Below are positions 54,292 to 62,068 of a DNA stretch of 64,000 bases, piece by piece. Source of the stretch: Salipiger bermudensis (GTDB lineage: Bacteria; Pseudomonadota; Alphaproteobacteria; Rhodobacterales; Rhodobacteraceae); assembly GCF_019801965.1 (NCBI RefSeq), contig NZ_JAHVIA010000004.1:372001-436000 (forward strand). Reading direction: 5' to 3'. The position numbers and the translations under genes are program-made. Position 1 is the stretch's first letter. Each line of letters starts with the position of its first letter. Below the pieces are notes generated by a model, which was not told the origin of the DNA, searched no databases, and saw only the letters and a program-made list of their open reading frames with translations.

Positions 54292-54549
54292 TTGTCACGG
54301 TCGGCGGAAATCGAAACACGGCTGCGCGAGGCGTTCACGCCCAGCGAGCTGGAAGTACGGAACGACAGCGGTCGTCACGCGGGGCACGCGGGCGATGACG
54401 GCAGCGGAGAGAGCCATTTCCACGTGCGCCTGCGGGCGCCGGAACTGGCCGGCAAGAGCCGCATCGCCCGGCACCGCGCGGTGCATGCGGCGCTGGGCGC
54501 CGAGCTCACGACAGCGATCCACGCGCTGTCGCTCGATCTCGACGGCTGA
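54292..54549 (+). CDS. BolA-family protein
   Basis: 85 residues starting at TTG 54292; GGAG lies 8 bp upstream and no in-frame ATG is nearby. BolA fold: IETRLREAFTPSELEVRNDSGRHAGH, then SHFHVRLRAPELAGKSRIARHRAVHAAL. The SHFHV segment and conserved His are those that bind a [2Fe-2S] cluster with a monothiol glutaredoxin. Likely function is Fe-S trafficking or regulation. Divergent from the J-domain gene with 74 bp between them, as in related genomes. Confidence 0.88.
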   Translation: MSRSAEIETRLREAFTPSELEVRNDSGRHAGHAGDDGSGESHFHVRLRAPELAGKSRIARHRAVHAALGAELTTAIHALSLDLDG

Positions 54550-54558
54550 GGCCGGGCG

Positions 54559-55059
54559 CTAGTCCTGCCGCATGCGCGCGGCCCGCTCGGCGAGCGCGCT
54601 GTTTGGGCCGTCGAGCGAGGTCTCGTCGTCCTCGTCCTCCGGGGCTGGGGGCTCTGTGGTCGGGGCCTCGTCCTGCGCGTCGTCCTGCGCGGTCTGCTCC
54701 GCACCGGGGGAGGCCAGCTCCGCCGCCGAAGCGAGCTTGCGGCCTTCGAGCTCGGGATCGCTCTCCGGGCTGGCATCCGCGGTCGCGGGCGGCGCGACCG
54801 GGGCAGGGGCCTCGATCGTCGTACTGTCGGCGGGCCGGCGGAACACCAGCAGGTTGCGCCAGATCGTCTGGCTCGAGGTGAGGCCGCTGCGCTCCTCGCT
54901 GGGCAGGAGCTCGGCGCGCTGGAATTCCCAGCCCTCCGCCGCCATCTCGTTCATCAACCGCTCGATGGCGAGGGCGAAGCGGTCTTCTGCCGCCTTCACG
55001 CCGCGGATCTTCTCGCCCTTCGCCGGGGCGGGAACGACCTTGTATTGAAACTGTGTCAT
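54559..55059 (-). CDS. DUF4177 domain protein
   Basis: 166 residues. The first 75 residues form the small DUF4177-type domain (FQYKVVPAPAKGEKIRGVK...LMNEMAAEGWEFQRAELLPSEERSGL...NLLVFRR). The rest is an acidic Ala/Pro/Glu-rich tail that looks disordered (ASPESDPELEG, DDAQDEAPTTEPPAPEDEDDE). Function is unknown. Convergent with bolA, 9 bp away. A hairpin with T tract lies 70 bp upstream of its start. Confidence 0.8.
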   Translation of the reverse strand: MTQFQYKVVPAPAKGEKIRGVKAAEDRFALAIERLMNEMAAEGWEFQRAELLPSEERSGLTSSQTIWRNLLVFRRPADSTTIEAPAPVAPPATADASPESDPELEGRKLASAAELASPGAEQTAQDDAQDEAPTTEPPAPEDEDDETSLDGPNSALAERAARMRQD

Positions 55060-55120
55060 GGAAAGCCTGTATGTCTGCGTCGCGCCATCCTAGCAACGCG
55101 GGCGGCGGGCGTCACCCGCA

Positions 55121-55157
55121 ACAAAATAGCCGGGAGACCCCTGCGGACCTCCCGGCT
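55121..55157 (-). terminator. terminator-like hairpin upstream of the DUF4177 gene
   Basis: AGCCGGGAG (55128-55136) and CTCCCGGCT (55149-55157), perfect 9-bp stem. In the minus direction it is followed by ATTTTGTT. No minus-strand protein gene ends here, so it may terminate a small RNA from about 55160-55300 or attenuate the DUF4177 gene. Confidence 0.6.
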
Positions 55158-55480
55158 GTCATGGTAAAATCCCTGTAGCGGCCGAGGCCACTTCAATCGG
55201 TTGATTGCCACTGCCGATCTATGCTGACAGCGGAGCCGAGCGTCTCACGGACCCGGTAAATGAATAACTACCAACTCCGGGAAAGTTTCCAAAATTTCTG
55301 CACATTTAGGCCATCTTTTTGAGAAAGGTCCGGGGCTCTCCGCGAAACTGTTTCCGCGACCGGGATAAAGCCGAATCTTCTGCCGAGATTTTGGACGGAA
55401 CGCCGGGGAATCGCGGCGGCGCGCCGATGTGCTCTTGGTGAACGGGCCCGATGCGGCACCAGATCCGATCCGACATGTGA
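55158..55480. other. intergenic region between DUF4177 and amtB genes
   Basis: 323 bp bracketed by two minus-strand terminators. No credible protein frame. The part around 55260-55310 is AT-rich for this genome and could hold a promoter for a small minus-strand RNA. Otherwise I see nothing in it. Confidence 0.4.
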
Positions 55481-55510
55481 AAGGGGGCGAGCCTCGCGGC
55501 CCGCCCCCTT
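55479..55510 (-). terminator. intrinsic terminator of the amtB transcript
   Basis: AAGGGGGCG (55481-55489) and CGCCCCCTT (55502-55510), with GCC/GGC able to extend inside the loop. On the minus strand TTTC follows. It lies 27 bp past the small membrane protein gene. Confidence 0.75.
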
Positions 55511-55537
55511 CCTGGTTCTCACAGACTATAAGGGACG

Positions 55538-55702
55538 TCAGTGATTGTTGTAGGCGTGCTTCTCGTGCACCGCGGCGATGATGATGGTCCCGGCGGTGAT
55601 CGCAACGGCGAGCAGCAGGAAGAGCATCATGATCGCGGGCTTGTCGGCAAAGGTGAAGTACGCTTCGGCGCCCTCCCAGCTTTCGATCGGAGAAGTGTTC
55701 AT
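55538..55702 (-). CDS. 54-residue membrane protein downstream of amtB
   Basis: Translates as MNTSPIESWEGAEAYFTFADK, then one hydrophobic helix (PAIMMLFLLLAVAITAGTIIIAAV, about 22-45) and a basic/polar tail HEKHAYNNH. AAGGA lies about 8 bp before the ATG. It starts 15 bp after the amtB stop and ends before the operon terminator, so it is co-transcribed with amtB. I do not recognise a named family. A small subunit or regulator of the ammonium transporter is a reasonable guess, from position only. Confidence 0.75.
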   Translation of the reverse strand: MNTSPIESWEGAEAYFTFADKPAIMMLFLLLAVAITAGTIIIAAVHEKHAYNNH

Positions 55703-55717
55703 CTTTGAGATCCTTTC

Positions 55718-57073
55718 TTACTCGGCCGGAGTGCCGGCGGCGGCGGGGGTCGCGGTGTTGACCGGGCCCGGGGTGTAGCTTTCCGGGTAGGCCGAGACCG
55801 GCACCTTGACGATGTCGAGGCCCTTTTCCTGGATGTGATCCGGCACCCGCAGCAGGCCGAAGACCTTGAGGATGTAGGACACCACGTAGCCCGGAACGAA
55901 GCCCAGCACGGCCATGGTCGCGGCGCCGACGATCTGGCCCCAGAGCGAGACCGGCGGCATGCCGTCGACATTGGGGTAGCCGGCGGCGAAGATACCGCAG
56001 GAAACCACGCCGATCAGGCCGCCGATGCCGTGCACCGGGAAGGCGCCGACGGCGTCGTCGATGCCCATCTTTTCGAGCCAGACGGCGACCATCGGGACGA
56101 CGAAGCCGCCGAAGGTGCCGAGCACGAAGGCCACCGGCGGGTAGTAGACGTCGAGGCCGGAGGCCGCGGCGAAGATGCCGATCAGGGCGCCGGACATCAT
56201 CCAGAACGGATCGCGGGTCTTGACCCAGGCGCCGATGATGCCGCCTGCCATGCCCATCAAGGTGTTGAAGGCAAAGGCCGAGAGCGTTGCGGGCTGGCCG
56301 TAGATGTTGATCCACTGCTCACCGGGCATGTAGATGATGCAGCCGCCGAGGAAGCCGAAGAAGCCCACGATGATCAGCATCAGGCCGGTGATGGTGAAGG
56401 GGATGTTGTGCGCGAGGATCGCGTTGGGCGAGCCGTCGGCGTTGAACTTGCCGACGCGCGGGCCGAGGTTGATCAGCACGCCGAGCGCGAAGAAGCCCGC
56501 GACCATGTGCACGACGCCGGCAGCGCCCACGTCATGGTAGCCGAACTTGACGGTCAGCCAGCCGGTCGGGTGCCAGCCCCATGCGCCGCCGAGGATCCAC
56601 ACGACCGAGCCCAGCAGGATGGCGAGGATCAGGAAGCCCGCGGTCTGGATGCGCTCGATCACGGCGCCCGAGAAGATCGAGGCGGTGGTCGCGGCAAACA
56701 GCGTGAAGGCCGCCCAGAAGATGCCGGTGGCGTTGTCGGCGAGGTTCGGGCCCATCGACATGTCCCACGGCAGGCCGGCTGCGCCGTCCGCGGCCGGGAT
56801 CAGGCCGTTGTAGAAGGCGAGGTAGATGTACCAGCCGAAGAAATAGAAGGTCGGCACCATGAAGGCGAAGGCGAGGATGTTCTTGATCCCCGAGGCCAGC
56901 ACGTTCTTCACCCGGCTCGCACCCATCTCGTAGGCGAGGAAGCCGGCGTGAATGGCGATCATCAGTGCCGTACACCACCAGTAGAAGATTTCCGAGTTGA
57001 TCGTGCCCGACATCGCGGAGGCGCTCTCCAGAGCCGCCAACCGCTCTGTCAGCGCGGCAAGTTCCTGTTCCAT
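55718..57073 (-). CDS. amtB: ammonium transporter Amt
   Basis: 451 residues from MEQELAALTERLAALESASA (57073). The first 20 residues form a short helix, perhaps a coiled coil, ahead of the first membrane segment; there is no signal peptide. About eleven membrane segments follow. Family signatures: YWWCTALMIAIHAGFLAYEMGASRVKNV, DVGAAGVVHMVAGFFALGVLINLGPR, HGIGGLIGVVSCGIF. The twin pore histidines lie in VVHMV and PVHGIGG. It moves ammonium (or methylammonium) across the inner membrane. No glnK/glnB gene accompanies it here; instead a 54-residue membrane protein does. Divergent from the glutamine-synthetase-like gene. Confidence 0.94.
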   Translation of the reverse strand: MEQELAALTERLAALESASAMSGTINSEIFYWWCTALMIAIHAGFLAYEMGASRVKNVLASGIKNILAFAFMVPTFYFFGWYIYLAFYNGLIPAADGAAGLPWDMSMGPNLADNATGIFWAAFTLFAATTASIFSGAVIERIQTAGFLILAILLGSVVWILGGAWGWHPTGWLTVKFGYHDVGAAGVVHMVAGFFALGVLINLGPRVGKFNADGSPNAILAHNIPFTITGLMLIIVGFFGFLGGCIIYMPGEQWINIYGQPATLSAFAFNTLMGMAGGIIGAWVKTRDPFWMMSGALIGIFAAASGLDVYYPPVAFVLGTFGGFVVPMVAVWLEKMGIDDAVGAFPVHGIGGLIGVVSCGIFAAGYPNVDGMPPVSLWGQIVGAATMAVLGFVPGYVVSYILKVFGLLRVPDHIQEKGLDIVKVPVSAYPESYTPGPVNTATPAAAGTPAE

Positions 57074-57388
57074 TGTCCTTGGTTCCCCATTGCGGATGTT
57101 ATTGTCAGGGCTTTCTCGCCCCTGCACTCAGAGTGAATAAAGTTTCCTGACGGCAAAACGCGGCGGAGACCCGATCCCGGGGAATACCGATGTTTGTCTA
57201 TTCCGAGGCGCTTTTCGCCAATAGGTGCCTATGGCTTGTGCAGGCTGAGAACGGTGACTGCCATTTAGGCGGGCGATTCCACCGTTGAGAATAAAAATTT
57301 CCCCTGAGTAATAAGTTTCGCTGGACAGACGCCGAGTCGGTCGGGCTGTCTTGAGCTCGAAAAACACAAAACCGCAGGGATGGACTTC
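57074..57388. other. shared promoter region of amtB and the GS-like gene
   Basis: 315 bp between divergent genes. The section 57280-57330 is AT-rich (AATAAAAATTTCCCCTGAGTAATAAG) and probably holds the promoter of the GS-like gene. I found no clear sigma-54 or NtrC site by eye. Confidence 0.45.
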
Positions 57389-58858
57389 ATGGATATCGAA
57401 CGCTTCGTCGAGGAACCGGGACGCGACGAGAAGATCAAGGCGGTGCGCGAGAAGATCGACGCGCTGGGCATCGAGTACCTCTACCTCCAGTTCGTGTCGG
57501 TCACCGGCAAGATCATGGGCAAGGGCATTCCCGCCGATCACTGGGAGAGCGTCGCCAAGAAGGGCTTCCAGCTGGTCTACGGCGCCACGGTGAACCTGTT
57601 CACCAACCGCGCCGGCGAGTACATGGGCTATGGCCCGGAGGCCGCCGAACTGGTCGGCATCCCCGAGCCCGAGACCTTCATGCAGCTGCCCTGGGCGCCC
57701 GAGATCGGCCGCATGTACTGCACACTGTTCCGCAACCGCGAGGAAAAGGTCGATCCCGGCGCCTACCTGACCGCCGATTGCCGCGGCAACCTGCGCCGCA
57801 TGCACGAGGCCTTCCAGAAGAAGCACGGGCTGCAGCTGCGCATGGGCACCGAGCCCGAGATGATGTGGCTGAAATACGATGAGAACGGCAAGCCGACCGA
57901 CGGCATGTCGAAGCCCTACTGCTACCATATCGACCAGTTTGAATCGCTGCGCCCGGTGTCGATGCAGGTGATCCGCTACGCCCGCAAGATGGGCCTCGAC
58001 ATGATCCAGGGCGATCACGAGGACGCGCCGGGCCAGCTCGAGCTGAACTGGACCTTCGACGACGTGCTGCGCAACGCCGACCGCCTGACCACCTATCGCC
58101 AGCTCTGCGCCCAGGTGGCGCGCGAGAACGGCATCTTCGCCTGCTTCATGACCAAGCCCTTCATGGGGGTCTCGGCGAGCGGGTGCCACCACAACATGTC
58201 GCTCTGGACCGCGGGCGAAGACGTGTTCAAGCGCACCGGCAACGATCCCGAGAACCTGCCGGGCAGCCCGGAGAACTACATGTATGTCTCGGGCGGCGAC
58301 AACACCTTCATGCCCGATACCGACGATCCGCAGATGCCCGGCAAGACCGGCCTCAAGGCGATCGGCGGGGTGGTGCATCACCTGCAGGCGCTGACCGCCA
58401 TCGGCGCCTCGACGGTCAACTCCTACCGCCGGCTCTGGGATACCGGATTCTGGGCGCCGGTGTTCTCCGACTGGGGCTTCCAGAACCGCACCACCGGCCT
58501 GCGGGTCTCGGCGCCGGGCCGCTTCGAGTACCGCTCGGTCGACTCGATGGTGAACCCCTATCTCATGGGCTCGGCGCTCTTGGCGGCGATGGATGACGGG
58601 CTCGACAACGATCTCGATCCGGGCGCGCCGGAAGAGCGCAACATCTACGACGCCATGGCGCAGGGCAAGAAGGTCAAGAAACTGCCGATGTCGCTTGGCG
58701 AGGCGCTGGCGCATCTGGAAAACGACGAGGTCGTGCAGCGCGGGCTTCCGGGCGAGATGTATCGCCTGTACCATGAGTACAAGTCGGACGAGTGGGCGCG
58801 CTTCATGTCCACCGTCACCGATTGGGACAAGGACACCTACATGGAGTGCCTGCCATGA
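57389..58858 (+). CDS. glutamine-synthetase-family amide ligase, possibly gamma-glutamylation of an amine
   Basis: 489 residues from ATG 57389 (AGGGA 8 bp upstream); an in-frame ATG three codons earlier (57380) has no site. Beta-grasp N-terminus (LGIEYLYLQFVSVTGKIMGKGIP) and full catalytic domain: metal ligands in GTEPEMMW, GDHEDAPGQLELN, SASGCHHNMSLW, and the nucleotide/glutamate-binding GRFEYRSVDSMVNPYLMGS. These are conserved, so it should be an active ATP-dependent ligase. No adenylylation Tyr loop of classic GlnA is evident. Family members of this kind join glutamate to amines. It is coupled to the P450 gene by an ATGA overlap and lies opposite amtB. Substrate unknown; GmaS-like function is possible but not shown. 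Confidence 0.8.
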   Translation: MDIERFVEEPGRDEKIKAVREKIDALGIEYLYLQFVSVTGKIMGKGIPADHWESVAKKGFQLVYGATVNLFTNRAGEYMGYGPEAAELVGIPEPETFMQLPWAPEIGRMYCTLFRNREEKVDPGAYLTADCRGNLRRMHEAFQKKHGLQLRMGTEPEMMWLKYDENGKPTDGMSKPYCYHIDQFESLRPVSMQVIRYARKMGLDMIQGDHEDAPGQLELNWTFDDVLRNADRLTTYRQLCAQVARENGIFACFMTKPFMGVSASGCHHNMSLWTAGEDVFKRTGNDPENLPGSPENYMYVSGGDNTFMPDTDDPQMPGKTGLKAIGGVVHHLQALTAIGASTVNSYRRLWDTGFWAPVFSDWGFQNRTTGLRVSAPGRFEYRSVDSMVNPYLMGSALLAAMDDGLDNDLDPGAPEERNIYDAMAQGKKVKKLPMSLGEALAHLENDEVVQRGLPGEMYRLYHEYKSDEWARFMSTVTDWDKDTYMECLP

Positions 58859-60057
58859 GCCTCGAGGCCCAGTTTCCCGACGCGCCCTTTCTCGACGTCG
58901 CGAACCCGGCCTTCTCGCTCCGGTCCGAACCGGTGCGGGAGGCCCGCGCCAAGAGCTGGTATGCCCGCACGCCCTATGGGCTCGCGGTGCTGCGCCATCA
59001 GGAGATGGGCCAGCTGCTCACCCACAAGGCGCTGATCCAGGGCAGCCACGCCTGGCCGGCGCTGAACGGGGTGACCGAGGGGGTGTTTGCCGACTGGTGG
59101 AACAAGTCGATCCTCGTCACCGAGGGCGACGACCACTGGCGCCTTCGCAAGCTGGTGAACCCGGCCTTCTCGCCCAAGGTGGTGAAGGCGCTGATGCCCG
59201 AGTTCGAGCGCATCGCCAACGATCTGGCGGATCAGTTCATCGCCAAGGGCGGCTGCGATTTCATGGCCGAGTTCGCCGATCCCTATGCCGCGCGGGTGCT
59301 CTGCCTGCTGCTCGGCCTGCCGGAGAGCGAGGCGCCGTTCATCCTGCGCACCTCGGCCACGATGGGGCTGGCGCTGGGGGTCAACTTCCCCAATCTCGTC
59401 GATGAGATCGAGGCGGCGACGGTGGAGCTCGGCGACTATATCAGCGAGGTGCTGAAGACGCGCGAGAGCAACCCGGGCGATGACATCCTGTCGATCATGG
59501 TGCAGGCGCGCGAAGAGGGCGACCGGCTGAGCCACGAAGAGCTCTGGAACCTCGCGCTGATGCTGGCCTTCGCCGGCGTCGACACCACGCGCAACCAGCT
59601 CGGGCTCGGCATGTCGATGTTTGCCGCGCATCCGGAGCAATGGGAGGCGCTGGCCGCGGATCCCTCGCTCGACATGGCGGCGGCGACCGAGGTCATGCGG
59701 ATGCGCCCGACGATCACCTGGGTGTCGCGCGAGGCGATCGAGGATTTCGAGTATGGCGGCATCACCATCCCCAAGGGCACGGTGCTGCATCTCTACTCCG
59801 AGAGCGCCGGCACCGACCCGCTGGTGATGGCCGACGCGCCGTTCGACATCACCGCCAAGCGGGCACGCAATTTCGGCTTCGGCGGCGGGGTGCACCATTG
59901 CCTGGGCAACCTCGTGGCGCGCAACGACATGGCGGTGGCCTACCGGGTGCTCTCGGCCCGCATGGGCGCGCCGGTGGTGGGCGAGGGCGCGACCTGGCTT
60001 GCCGACAGCGGCAACACCGGGCCGATCGCGCTGCCGATCACGTTCGCGGCGCGGTAG
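58855..60057 (+). CDS. cytochrome P450
   Basis: 400 residues from ATG 58855, overlapping the ligase stop (ATGA). Soluble bacterial class I P450. I-helix oxygen-activation motif AFAGVDTTRNQ (about 238-248), ExxR at E279-R282, heme loop FGFGGGVHHCLGNLVAR with ligand C349. No ferredoxin or reductase gene lies in the visible part, so electrons must come from elsewhere. The tight coupling to the GS-like ligase suggests it oxidises the glutamylated product or the same amine substrate; that is inference. Confidence 0.9.
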   Translation: MSLEAQFPDAPFLDVANPAFSLRSEPVREARAKSWYARTPYGLAVLRHQEMGQLLTHKALIQGSHAWPALNGVTEGVFADWWNKSILVTEGDDHWRLRKLVNPAFSPKVVKALMPEFERIANDLADQFIAKGGCDFMAEFADPYAARVLCLLLGLPESEAPFILRTSATMGLALGVNFPNLVDEIEAATVELGDYISEVLKTRESNPGDDILSIMVQAREEGDRLSHEELWNLALMLAFAGVDTTRNQLGLGMSMFAAHPEQWEALAADPSLDMAAATEVMRMRPTITWVSREAIEDFEYGGITIPKGTVLHLYSESAGTDPLVMADAPFDITAKRARNFGFGGGVHHCLGNLVARNDMAVAYRVLSARMGAPVVGEGATWLADSGNTGPIALPITFAAR

Positions 60058-60377
60058 GGGCTGGTTAGGATCCTGCTTTGGAGGGGCTCGCCAGTGGCGG
60101 GCCCTTTTCGCATTCCAGGCTCCCCGTTCGATCCCCGCTTTGGCGCGGAATCAAGGCCGCAGGCCGCCGCGCCCATCGCCGGCCCGCCCCCCGGGCTGGC
60201 GATTTGGTGAGGTCAGCGCTGCATTGCGAGGTCCTTCGGACGTGAGCCAGATAAATCGAGAGGCTCAAGGCGCTGGATCGCCATCCCGCGGGCCGGCGAC
60301 GGGCGCGGCGGCGTCACCTGTGCGAACGTCGGCCTGTCCGGGGCGGCGAGGCAGCCGCCGGAGAAACGCAGCCCAAC
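60058..60377. other. non-coding stretch after the P450 gene
   Basis: 320 bp without a gene, largely the palindromic repeat copy B. Just after the P450 stop, GGGGCTCGCCAGTGGCGGGCCC (about 60081-60102) followed by TTTTCG can form a terminator for the ligase-P450 operon. Confidence 0.55.
60143..60317. repeat. palindromic dispersed repeat, copy B (175 bp)
   Basis: Aligns end to end with copy A at 5861-6028: GCGCGGAATCAAGGC start, GAGGTCCTTCGGA in the centre, GTCAC end. Outer arms 60163-60187 and 60288-60312 pair over 25 bp with one mismatch. Where copy A has CCTGCCCG/CGGGCAGG, copy B has CCGGCCCG/CGGGCCGG: both arms changed together, so pairing is kept. It lies between the convergent P450 and GMC genes. 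Confidence 0.8.
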
Positions 60378-60461
60378 TCACAGCCCCGCCGCGATCTTCT
60401 CCGCTCCCAGCGCCCCGATCAGGATCGAAGGCGCGTTGGTGTTGCCGCCGACGATGCGCGG
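60378..60461 (-). pseudogene. remnant of a second GMC oxidoreductase gene (last 27 codons)
   Basis: Reads PRIVGGNTNAPSILIGALG and on to AEKIAAGL and a stop, identical in protein to the end of the intact GMC gene whose stop is 149 bp away. At DNA level the two differ at four codons, each silent (GGC/GGT, CCT/CCG, GCG/GCA, CTG/TTG). Upstream of the first Pro the similarity stops abruptly. The remnant directly follows repeat copy B. Confidence 0.85.
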
Positions 60462-60526
60462 CGGCCTTCGGCCTTGTCCCGCGCCTGCTGAGGTCTGGTC
60501 GTGGCGGCTCTGGCAATGAACCCAGC

Positions 60527-62068
60527 TCACAACCCCGCCGCGATCTTCTCCGCTCCCAGTGCCCCGATCAGGATCGACGGCGCGTTGGTGTTGCCACCGA
60601 CGATGCGCGGCATCACCGAGGCATCCGCCACCGACAGCCCCGCCACGCCATGCACCCCCATCGTCGCGGGGTCGACCACCGAAAGCGCATCCGTTCCCAT
60701 CTTGGCCGTGCCCACCGGGTGATAGATCGAATCCGCCGTCGCGCGCACCACCGCGTCCAGCGCGGCATCGCTCGTCACAGCCGGCCCCGGGCGCAGCTCC
60801 TCGCCGGTAAACGCTGCCATCGCAGGTTGCTTGCAGAGGTCGCGCAGCATCTTCAGCCCCTCGCGCAGCGCCACGCGGTCGGTCTCTTCCGCAAGGTAGT
60901 TCGGGTCGATCAGAGGCCGCTCGCGCGGGTTGTTCGAGGCGATGGTCAGCCGGCCCCGGCTCTCGGGCTGCAGCTGGGTCACGTCGATGGCGAAGCCGTG
61001 GCCGCGGTCGTCCGCCGTCGCGCCGTCGAAGGCCAGCGCGTTGATGAAATGCAGCTGCGTGTCCGGCGCGCCGTCGCCTTCGCCAAGACGCAGGAACGCC
61101 CCGGCCTCGAGCCCCTGCTGGGTGCCCACGCCCTTGCCGGTGAACAGCCATTGCGCTCCTACCGCGAGGTTGTTGGGAAACTTGGCATGATCCCAGAGCG
61201 ACAGCGGCTCGGTCATGCGGTGCTTGACCTTGACCTCGAGATGATCGTGCAGGTTCTCGCCCACGCCCGGAAGATCGGCGCGCAGCGGGATGCCCAGCGG
61301 GCGCAGCTGCGCCGCCGGCCCGATGCCCGCGTGCAGCAGCAGGTGCGGCGTGCCGATGGCGCCGGCGCAGAGCACCACGTGGCCGGCAGACAGTGTCTCC
61401 TCGCCAGAGGGCGTCATCACCAGCAGCCCGTCGATGCGGGCGCCGTCTCCGGTCAGGCGCAGCACCTCGACGCCGGTCTTGACCTCGAGATTGGCGCGCC
61501 CTTTTGTGAGCCCCAGATAGGCGCGGGCGGTGCTGTGGCGCTTGCCGTCCTTGACGTTGACCCGGAACAGTCCGAAGCCCTCTGCCTGGCCCTCGACGGC
61601 CTGGTGCACCGGATAGCCCATCTGCCCGCCGGCCTCGACGAAGGCATCGTAGGAGGGGCCGCTCTCGGGGATCGCCGGGGCCATCACCCGCGTCACCTCG
61701 TCGAGCACCGGCTTGACCTCGGCCCAGGACCAGCCGTCGCAGCCTGAGGCTGCCCAGTGATCGTAATCCGAGGCGTGGCCGGTGACCCAGACCATGGCGT
61801 TGATCGAGGACGAGCCGCCCAGCACACGCCCACGCGGGACGTAAAGCCTGCGGCCATCCATATGGGCCTGCGGCACGGTCTCGAAATGCCAGTTGAAGTG
61901 AGGCGAGGCGATGGCCTTGGCGACGCCCGCGGGCATCGAGATGAACGGGTGGCGCCCGGGCGGGCCGGCCTCGAGCAGCAGCACCCGGCAGGCAGGATCG
62001 CGCGACAGGCGCTCGGCCACGGCGCAGCCGGCGCTGCCGGCACCGACGACGATGACATCCCAGCTCAT
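60527..62068 (-). CDS. GMC-family oxidoreductase (choline dehydrogenase-like)
   Basis: 513 residues. FAD-dependent alcohol oxidase/dehydrogenase. Rossmann motif VIVVGAGSAGCAVAERLS (6-23), GMC signature 1 PRGRVLGGSSSINAMVWVTGH, signature 2 GAIGTPHLLLHAGIGP, and C-terminal HPVGTAKMG...VADASVMPRIVGGNTNAP with the catalytic His region. It resembles BetA but the substrate is not certain; a hydroxylated amine or alcohol would fit the neighbours. The ATG overlaps the stop of the MetX-like gene (ATGA). A short remnant of a paralogue lies just downstream. Confidence 0.9.
   Translation of the reverse strand: MSWDVIVVGAGSAGCAVAERLSRDPACRVLLLEAGPPGRHPFISMPAGVAKAIASPHFNWHFETVPQAHMDGRRLYVPRGRVLGGSSSINAMVWVTGHASDYDHWAASGCDGWSWAEVKPVLDEVTRVMAPAIPESGPSYDAFVEAGGQMGYPVHQAVEGQAEGFGLFRVNVKDGKRHSTARAYLGLTKGRANLEVKTGVEVLRLTGDGARIDGLLVMTPSGEETLSAGHVVLCAGAIGTPHLLLHAGIGPAAQLRPLGIPLRADLPGVGENLHDHLEVKVKHRMTEPLSLWDHAKFPNNLAVGAQWLFTGKGVGTQQGLEAGAFLRLGEGDGAPDTQLHFINALAFDGATADDRGHGFAIDVTQLQPESRGRLTIASNNPRERPLIDPNYLAEETDRVALREGLKMLRDLCKQPAMAAFTGEELRPGPAVTSDAALDAVVRATADSIYHPVGTAKMGTDALSVVDPATMGVHGVAGLSVADASVMPRIVGGNTNAPSILIGALGAEKIAAGL

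Noticed and set aside
57074-57388. Possible sigma-54 promoter between amtB and the GS-like gene
   Set aside because: TGGCTTGTGCAGGC looked similar but the GG-GC spacing is one base short and no NtrC dyad was found.
57389-58858. Naming the GS-like gene gmaS
   Set aside because: The N-terminal half does not resemble the gamma-glutamylmethylamide synthetases I recall, so only the general ligase call is made despite the nearby Tmm-type gene.
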